Shown piece after piece: positions 8,842-14,320 of a stretch of DNA of 23,325 nt. The DNA is from a virus. The stretch is from the IMG/VR virus record IMGVR_UViG_3300020207_000173, positions 1 through 23,325 of that record; one strand, written 5' to 3'. Under the pieces are notes generated by a model that saw only the letters and a program-made list of their open reading frames with translations, was not told the DNA's origin and searched no databases. Made by a program: the position numbers and the translations under genes. Every line of letters starts with the position of its first letter. The first letter of the stretch is position 1.

Positions 8842-10768
8842 TTTGATTCATTTTAATTTCAGTTTCTATTTCTGCGACCCACTGATCTACAGTTCTTTTT
8901 GTCTCCCTTGACTTAAATAAATGTAATGGATTTTTTATGTAATTATCCAATCTATTATCTTCATGCCACAAGGGTCTAAGCTTTTTGTCTCCTCTTTCTG
9001 TGTTGTCGTTGTAGTTATGCCAGACGTTAGCAAACTTAGGGACATAAAAATCATATCCTGCTATGTATGCTAAACAAGAGTATATTTCTTGATCTAAAAA
9101 CGGATTTATCAAAAGATCGTTATTATCATCGTATTTGATTACATCTACTATTTCTCCTCTTCCAAAAACATTAGAGCCTGACACATGAAAAGTTTTGCAG
9201 TATTTCTCACTCCTAGGCACGGTCCCTCTACTGTTAAAGAAAGGAAAAGCATTTTCTTTGAAATTTAATATTTTATTGCAATTAAGCCTATCGTGCTGTA
9301 TATAATCATTGTATTCCGAGTAATTTCTTACATCTGGGGGGAATCCAGTTAGAAAGCTGTTCTCTGGAGATTCATCTATTTGTTGTGCTATACCTATGTC
9401 CCAATTCCTGTAGAATCTACAATGGCTGTCAACCTGTAAGAATATTTCCTCTCCATTATATAGTTCGTTGTTAATTCTATTTCTAGCGTAACCAACACCT
9501 TTTGCTTCTTTATAATGACAGTATATTATTTTTACATCACTCATCAGTCTTAACCTATCCAACATCCACTCTTCATCTTGTAGCATTACACCAAAGACAA
9601 GTCTATTTGGAAAAGCAGCTTTCTCTCTTGCATCATCTATCGTTCTTATTAAATCTAAATCTCGATATGAGGCTATATTTATAAAGATCTTTCTGTCGTC
9701 TTTTTCAGGTGTCCAATAGTATTGAGATAAGTCGTGCCATGAAGATTGATTGTCTTTGTTCCAAGGTAAAACATCGTAAGCAGAATCAACAGAGTCATGA
9801 TTATTATATTCTAATATCCTGACGTTTTGATTTATTGACGCTCTATTTACATTTATGTAATCGCTAAAAGTGCTTAACCTGCTACCTAAAAACTCTTCTG
9901 CATTACTACATGTTATCATGTCTAGTGCTATTTCTCTAAGAGGGTCTGTTATTTCATACAAATCTGAAAAGAAATGCTTATTTTGTATGTTTAATGAGTC
10001 AAAAAAGCTTTTGTCTTTTTCATCTGTTGCTATATAAACTGGTTTATCATAGAAGTAATCTGGAAGAAATTCATTTATAGCACTTAAATCATATTCCATA
10101 TTAGGTCTATCTGATAAGAAATCACCCCTTCTTATGTGAAGTGCGTTGTAATTTCCCATCTTTTTCTTCGCTTCATTTGCATACCTGTATAGATCTTGGT
10201 TAAAACGAATACCTCTGATTATCTTATTTTTTATGTAGTTTCTTTTGTCTGGAGAAGATCCATATACTATGTAATAGAAATGACCAAACAGGTTTCTTGG
10301 AAAATGAATGAACTTAGCTTCAGAGTTTACAGAGAAAGGTTTTCTTCCTGCAGCAAACATTTCAAAATCTTCCTGATCTTCTATATTGTTATACACTACG
10401 AAATCCTTATCTGGAGGAGGCAACGGATGCAGTTCTTCGTATTTAGATGAGAAGGTTTTTATTTCTGCTATTTTATCTATGCCATTAAAATATCCTATCT
10501 TACTGTTTAGAGAAGCATATTCTTCTACATCGTGATAATCAACAGCGTTAAATGTTTCTAAGAAAGTGTCTTTTCTCCAAATACTAAATATATCTAGGTA
10601 TGAGTTCGTGTCATTCCAGTCGTTAATACCATTAAAATAAACCTTCGGTGGTATTATCAATGTTCTTCCTGTTATTTCTGATATAGCAATAGCTATCTCA
10701 AAAGACATTCTAACATTAGAATATCCTGCCCACCAAGGCTCAAAAGATATATACTTATTCTGCGACAT
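8834..10768 (-). CDS. Two-domain glycosyltransferase: O-fucosyltransferase-like domain fused to GT60 (hydroxyproline GlcNAc-transferase family) domain
   Basis: Residues about 5-320 resemble GDP-fucose-dependent protein O-fucosyltransferases. They have GYSNVRMSFEIAIAI at 15-29, RTLIIPP at 35-41, LHIRRGDF at 210-217 (the GDP-binding HxRRGD motif), VYIATDE at 244-250, and AEEFLGSRLSTFSDYI at 290-305. Residues about 358-615 resemble GT60, the family of the Skp1 hydroxyproline GlcNAc-transferase. They have IFINIASYRD at 361-370, AKGVGYARN at 422-430, LQVDSHCRF at 444-452 with a possible metal-binding Asp447, and DQEIYSCLAYIAGYDFYVP at 559-577 followed by WHNY at 583-586. No signal peptide or membrane anchor is visible, so it should act in the cytoplasm. 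Its start overlaps the prolyl hydroxylase gene by 14 bases and its end overlaps the epimerase gene by 8. Hydroxyproline-O-GlcNAc formation followed by addition of an L-sugar is the likely job. The domain families are well supported; acceptor and donor are inferred. Confidence 0.8.
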   Translation of the reverse strand: MSQNKYISFEPWWAGYSNVRMSFEIAIAISEITGRTLIIPPKVYFNGINDWNDTNSYLDIFSIWRKDTFLETFNAVDYHDVEEYASLNSKIGYFNGIDKIAEIKTFSSKYEELHPLPPPDKDFVVYNNIEDQEDFEMFAAGRKPFSVNSEAKFIHFPRNLFGHFYYIVYGSSPDKRNYIKNKIIRGIRFNQDLYRYANEAKKKMGNYNALHIRRGDFLSDRPNMEYDLSAINEFLPDYFYDKPVYIATDEKDKSFFDSLNIQNKHFFSDLYEITDPLREIALDMITCSNAEEFLGSRLSTFSDYINVNRASINQNVRILEYNNHDSVDSAYDVLPWNKDNQSSWHDLSQYYWTPEKDDRKIFINIASYRDLDLIRTIDDAREKAAFPNRLVFGVMLQDEEWMLDRLRLMSDVKIIYCHYKEAKGVGYARNRINNELYNGEEIFLQVDSHCRFYRNWDIGIAQQIDESPENSFLTGFPPDVRNYSEYNDYIQHDRLNCNKILNFKENAFPFFNSRGTVPRSEKYCKTFHVSGSNVFGRGEIVDVIKYDDNNDLLINPFLDQEIYSCLAYIAGYDFYVPKFANVWHNYNDNTERGDKKLRPLWHEDNRLDNYIKNPLHLFKSRETKRTVDQWVAEIETEIKMNQNE

Positions 10769-11984
10769 ACTGCCAGTCGCTTAGCTTATAATGAACGAAC
10801 ATATTTCTAAAGTATGTTCCTGCAAATAAATAATTCCTTGCGTGTTCACAAGCTGCTGACTCATATAAAATCATTTCCCCTACTTCAGCGTACACTTGAT
10901 TCCATGCTCCGTTGTGAGATTGTATGTCTAATGGCCAATCATCGGCAAACTCCCTGTTTTTGCATCCACATTTTAAGTCTTTGTCTACGATAATAATAGA
11001 AGATATGTGATGCGTTGCTATTCTATCCTTATGCGCAACTAGACCAGCTCCTCTTAAATAAGATCTAATACCGTAAATAAATGAAGGCTCTAGTTTTGTT
11101 CTTGCAAACTCTTCGTGCAAAGGCAACAACATCTGATGAAGTCTATCTCTTTTTTCATACACCTGTCCCACATCTAAAAGCTCGCTTGTCTTTCCTGTTC
11201 CAGGGATTATACTTTCTTTGCCTTCAAAAACCTCCTCTCTTGCGGTAGGCTTCACATCTTCATACATCTCTTGTATTAAAGCCCACGCATCATCTGGCAC
11301 TTTTACAACTTTAAAGCCTGTCTCATGAAATTTAGGTATGTTGTCGTGATTACTAAAAACCTTTTTCAAGTCTGTTGATTTTGGCCTTCTGTTATGATGT
11401 TCTGTCGCTAGCCTTACATCTTCAGATCCATTCCATTCGTTCTCTCTCCACCAAGATGTAATTATGTATTTTGTTCCAGACACAACATCTGTACCTTCAT
11501 GAAGAGTATCGTGTTGAGGAATACCGTTCTTTGTGTTTTCCCAAAAAACAGCCTTACCTGTCTTAGGCTCTACTGTTTTATCTAAACTTGGAAAGTTAGT
11601 GCCACCTCCTTCAAAATCATCGTTAAGATAAATCATCATTGTGTATGTTCTGTTTCCAGAGCTAAGACAATGATTTGTGTAAGAATCGCCTGTAAAATAA
11701 TCGTGATGCTGTCTAAAGAATTGACCAGCTTCATATTTTTGACCCTGTATAGGCTCTCCTTTGCTTAAGTCTTGCTGTAAAAAAGACGCTATACGTCCCT
11801 TTACTTCAATAGTCAGACTATCATTAACATCAAGGTTCGATGTGTATGATGTTCTGGATGAGTCAGTTTTTGATGCTTGTGATCCAGATCCAGCTACAGA
11901 AGATCTTACATTGTTTGCTTCAATGTTTGATATAAGCTGATCACATTCTTCTTTCGTTAGAAAGTTCTCTATTTCTGTTATCAT
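10755..11984 (-). CDS. Two-domain 2-oxoglutarate/Fe(II) dioxygenase, prolyl 4-hydroxylase type
   Basis: The first domain (residues 1-185) is a prolyl 4-hydroxylase fold. It has RTS at 44-46, the iron motif H93-x-D95 in YEAGQFFRQHHDYF, MMIYLNDDFEGGGTNFP at 116-132, the distal His162 in LHEGTDVVSGTKY, and Lys172 placed to bind 2-oxoglutarate. The second domain (about 215-405) looks like another dioxygenase. It has YGIRSYLRGAGLVAHKD with H318-x-D320, then VGEMILYESAACEH with His381, then FRNMFVHY; Lys is replaced at the +10 position, with Arg393 nearby. Known prolyl 4-hydroxylases convert proline to 4-hydroxyproline with O2 and 2-oxoglutarate. The length is about twice that of a single-domain enzyme. 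It heads a three-gene overlapping run with two sugar enzymes and sits just after a gene encoding long TPAPTPAP linkers. Those linkers are the likely substrate. Acting on another protein is possible. Confidence 0.82.
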   Translation of the reverse strand: MITEIENFLTKEECDQLISNIEANNVRSSVAGSGSQASKTDSSRTSYTSNLDVNDSLTIEVKGRIASFLQQDLSKGEPIQGQKYEAGQFFRQHHDYFTGDSYTNHCLSSGNRTYTMMIYLNDDFEGGGTNFPSLDKTVEPKTGKAVFWENTKNGIPQHDTLHEGTDVVSGTKYIITSWWRENEWNGSEDVRLATEHHNRRPKSTDLKKVFSNHDNIPKFHETGFKVVKVPDDAWALIQEMYEDVKPTAREEVFEGKESIIPGTGKTSELLDVGQVYEKRDRLHQMLLPLHEEFARTKLEPSFIYGIRSYLRGAGLVAHKDRIATHHISSIIIVDKDLKCGCKNREFADDWPLDIQSHNGAWNQVYAEVGEMILYESAACEHARNYLFAGTYFRNMFVHYKLSDWQYVAE

Positions 11985-12009
11985 TGTATTTATATTTAAT
12001 TATATTCAT

Positions 12010-13368
12010 TTAAAATCCACCATTTGCCGCAACACAACCTGAGCAATCATTAAATTCTGAAACCCAAGACAATGTTGGAGTATTATTAGATGGCTGCATT
12101 AAAGTGTAACACTCTCCATCACTAGCTAATACTATATCTCCTGTCACGATTGAACCTGTGCTATCCCATGCAAGATACTGATTATTTTGTCCATTTCCTC
12201 CTGCACAAGGTTGCAATTCCCAAGAAGCATATGAAACTGGAGCTGGTGTAGGTGCTACAGTAGGCGCAGGAGTTGTTTGTGAATTAAGACACTCACTACA
12301 AGAATCAAACTCTTGATCTACAGTTTGAGTGGGAACTCCATTTGCTTGGTATGAATCTATTGTATAACAAATACCATTAGACGCTAAAATTACAACTCCT
12401 ACATCTAAATTAGCATCATACGCTATTTGCTGATTGGCAGTTCCTCCGCTACACAGACCTAGATTCCAAACAGGTGTTTGTGAAACTGGAGCAGGAGTTG
12501 GAGCAGGTGTTGCACAAGAACTGAAAGTAAACACAAATCCATTAGGTCCTACTTGGAAAGAGTTTCCTCCACCATATTGGTCCGTAAAGTATGTATTTCC
12601 TCCGTTATATAATGTTGTTAATGCGGCATCTAAATATAAAGCGTGCCCATTATTGTATGTTTGTTGAACAGAAGTATCTCCGTGAGAGTTGTATACTGTT
12701 ACAGGAGCTCCAGTCGAAGAACAAGCTAAAGCAGAGCTGGACCATCCTTGCAATGGATTTGTTCCGCTCGAAGTATTGGCGTATATAGTAAATGAAGCTA
12801 CTGCAGGCGCAGGAGCAGGTGTAGGTGAAGGTGTAGTAGGCGCTGGTGTAGTCGTTGGAGCTGGTGTTGTAGGAGCTGGTGACGGTGATGGTGTTGTAGG
12901 TGCTGGCGTTGGAGCTGGCGTAGGGGCTACGCAACTAAAAGTTGAAATCACAGTGCCATTAGATATTTCTATTCCAGATCCACTTGCGAGTATATAATGA
13001 CCATCTGCATAATCAGATAAGCCTTGATTGTCTTGATAAACAGAATTACTTACACCTGGATAGCTGCCTGATCCATTATGATAAGCTGTAGTATATCCTC
13101 CAGAATGCGCACATGCTTGGACTCCATCTGTGTAACCCTGATCTGAAATAGCAAATGATGGGTATGAGAATACTGGAGCTGGTGTAGTCGTTGGAGCTGG
13201 TGTAGGAGCAGGAGTTACAGGGTCTGCACTTACAACACATTTAGCCGTGTCTTGAAAGGGAGGGATGTAATCTGGGTCTCCTTTTGAGTTAGGTTTTGTG
13301 TCTAAAGTAGCAATTCCGTCTACTAGCTTTTTTAGCTCTGTAACTACAACTATACCAGTATTAGCCAT
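12010..13368 (-). CDS. Modular virion protein: four cysteine-bearing domains joined by TPAPTPAP linkers, 452 aa
   Basis: Residues 1-49 form the N-terminal module shared with the 379-aa protein (DPDYIPPFQDT at 31-41). Then come linkers at 50-66, 148-189, 286-299 and 366-378, alternating with four small domains. Domains 1 (67-147) and 2 (190-285) share a layout: AC, a central VY, an NGH/DGH turn, and a terminal FSC/FSSC. Domains 3 (300-365) and 4 (379-450) are clear duplicates: C-GG, NQ, A-Y/W-D, VILAS/IVLAS, CYT, and EF-CS-C at the end. The Pro linkers should be extended and hold the domains apart like beads. I interpret it as a tail fibre or surface appendage. It lies between a glycosyltransferase and the prolyl hydroxylase operon and behind its own TAnnTTTG box. 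The function of the small domains is unknown; glycan or host-surface binding is only a guess. Confidence 0.6.
   Translation of the reverse strand: MANTGIVVVTELKKLVDGIATLDTKPNSKGDPDYIPPFQDTAKCVVSADPVTPAPTPAPTTTPAPVFSYPSFAISDQGYTDGVQACAHSGGYTTAYHNGSGSYPGVSNSVYQDNQGLSDYADGHYILASGSGIEISNGTVISTFSCVAPTPAPTPAPTTPSPSPAPTTPAPTTTPAPTTPSPTPAPAPAVASFTIYANTSSGTNPLQGWSSSALACSSTGAPVTVYNSHGDTSVQQTYNNGHALYLDAALTTLYNGGNTYFTDQYGGGNSFQVGPNGFVFTFSSCATPAPTPAPVSQTPVWNLGLCSGGTANQQIAYDANLDVGVVILASNGICYTIDSYQANGVPTQTVDQEFDSCSECLNSQTTPAPTVAPTPAPVSYASWELQPCAGGNGQNNQYLAWDSTGSIVTGDIVLASDGECYTLMQPSNNTPTLSWVSEFNDCSGCVAANGGF
12235..12273 (-). repeat. TPAPTVAPTPAP linker, 13 codons
   Basis: Residues 366-378 of the 452-aa protein join its third and fourth small domains. 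The codons follow the same GGNGNN-type DNA pattern as the longer linkers. Confidence 0.75.
12472..12513 (-). repeat. TPAPTPAP linker, 14 codons
   Basis: Residues 286-299 of the 452-aa protein (ATPAPTPAPVSQTP region) join its second and third small domains. The DNA contains GGAGCAGGTGT, which also occurs in the other linkers. Confidence 0.75.
12802..12927 (-). repeat. Longest Pro/Thr/Ala/Ser linker of the 452-aa protein, 42 codons
   Basis: Residues 148-189 consist only of Pro, Thr, Ala and Ser apart from the terminal residue, as TPAPTPAPTTPSPSPAPTTP and variants. Plus-strand DNA is a run of GGNGNN units. It offers about 20 prolines, many in Thr-Pro or Ser-Pro context. Confidence 0.85.
13171..13221 (-). 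repeat. TPAPTPAPTTTPAP linker after the shared N-terminal module
   Basis: Residues 50-66 of the 452-aa protein separate the shared N-terminal module from the first small domain. They occupy the same place as the linker in the 379-aa protein (residues 53-80). Confidence 0.75.
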
Positions 13369-13384
13369 TAAAAATAATTTTACA

Positions 13385-13392
13385 CAAAGTTA
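13385..13392 (-). promoter_or_regulatory. TAnnTTTG box before the 452-aa virion gene
   Basis: The minus strand reads TAACTTTG, and 16 bases separate it from the ATG at 13368. The spacer is TGTAAAATTATTTTTA, very similar to the spacer in front of 5890. It fits the Bacteroidota -7 consensus but no -33 element is obvious. The box abuts the stop codon of the upstream glycosyltransferase gene. Confidence 0.4.
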
Positions 13393-14310
13393 CTAATTTT
13401 TGAGACTCGCTTCTTTTAGTAAGCCATAGTATTGATAGGAGCATTTTTTTTCATCTAGCTTCAAATCTGAAGCAAACGGATCGTTATGTATGTAAGCTCC
13501 TTTGTAGAACATTCCTGTGTGTGAGGAGGTAACACCAGCGTTGTGATATATAGAACAATGATCCCATCTTTTTATAGGATCTGTTGCCCAACAAAAGTCC
13601 ATATCTGGATGTATTCTTGTCTCTATACCCCTCATCCAAGCCATCCATAATGTAGCCCACATTTCGGCAGTCCAAACCTGTAACATGTGATAGTTAGGGT
13701 CTGCTTTCTTTTTAGCCTTCTCATATACATTTGTCATCTTGTAAAGCTTAACGCCCATACTGTAACAGTCGTACCAGAATTTTGCGTCTACATTTTTGAC
13801 AATATATTGCGCTCCTCCAGAATTATCTTCATTTTTCTTGACAGTATCTTCATCAATGCCTGTTGTAATGAGCATAGTTTCTAAGGTATCCCTACCCTTA
13901 GACATAATATAATTATATCCTAAGTAGCTTTTAGTGTCGCTTAGATACCAGATATCGTCATTACATAAATGATCTAGACTAGGATTTTTAGTAAAAGCGA
14001 TATCAGAATCATGAAAAAAAACGGAATCATTTCTCGTTTCAGGAAATTGCTCATAGTATCTAAATAACAAATAATGTTTTATGCTTGGTATGTAAGACTT
14101 ATCAGGCCTACCATCTTTATACCTGTGTATAGATATACCAGGGTACTTGCCTTCTAAATGTGAAAACCATTGTTTAGGTTGGTTGGGTAAAACAGATGCC
14201 AATATATGAACATCTCTCATTTCTATGCCTGCTTTTTGAAAAGAATAAAGCATGACATCTAGTTGCCAAGAGAAATAATGATTCTCTGGTTGAGCACATA
14301 TATATTTCAT
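13393..14310 (-). CDS. GT-A-type glycosyltransferase with DSD motif, 305 aa; possibly related to hydroxyproline-rich glycoprotein transferases
   Basis: The N-terminus NHYFSWQLDVMLYSFQKAGI (residues 10-29) and the segment FFHDSDIAF with the metal-binding D101-x-D103 mark a GT-A glycosyltransferase. A later stretch, EMWATLWMAWMRGIETRIHP (about 215-235), and a histidine- and aspartate-bearing end, YHNAG...YIHNDPF, complete the core. The W-Q...SF-K-G pattern and the layout remind me of plant and algal enzymes that act on Hyp-rich glycoproteins, namely peptidyl-serine galactosyltransferase and hydroxyproline arabinosyltransferase. That resemblance is weak and from memory. There is no signal peptide. 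It lies 10 bases downstream of the muzzle gene and directly upstream of the 452-aa proline-rich protein, away from the other enzymes by one gene. Modification of Ser/Thr/Hyp in the virion linkers is the likely task. The glycosyltransferase call is reasonable; its specificity is unknown. Confidence 0.62.
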   Translation of the reverse strand: MKYICAQPENHYFSWQLDVMLYSFQKAGIEMRDVHILASVLPNQPKQWFSHLEGKYPGISIHRYKDGRPDKSYIPSIKHYLLFRYYEQFPETRNDSVFFHDSDIAFTKNPSLDHLCNDDIWYLSDTKSYLGYNYIMSKGRDTLETMLITTGIDEDTVKKNEDNSGGAQYIVKNVDAKFWYDCYSMGVKLYKMTNVYEKAKKKADPNYHMLQVWTAEMWATLWMAWMRGIETRIHPDMDFCWATDPIKRWDHCSIYHNAGVTSSHTGMFYKGAYIHNDPFASDLKLDEKKCSYQYYGLLKEASLKN

Positions 14311-14320
14311 TTTAATTCAA

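Noticed and set aside
10755-11984. Dioxygenase as a nucleotide- or DNA-modifying enzyme (AlkB or TET-like)
   Set aside because: The RTS, LHEG and GTKY motifs and their spacing are those of prolyl 4-hydroxylases, and no DNA-binding features are visible.
7840-11984. Enzyme trio as a host-surface (O-antigen or capsule) modifying cassette
   Set aside because: A prolyl hydroxylase and GT60 act on proteins, and the neighbouring virion genes supply ideal proline-rich targets. The epimerase alone would fit an O-antigen role, so this is not fully excluded.
12689-12997. Plus-strand open frame rich in Gly, Ala and Val opposite the Pro linker
   Set aside because: It is the antisense image of the TPAP-coding repeat, because GGNGNN reads as Gly/Ala/Val on the other strand. 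All clear genes run the other way.
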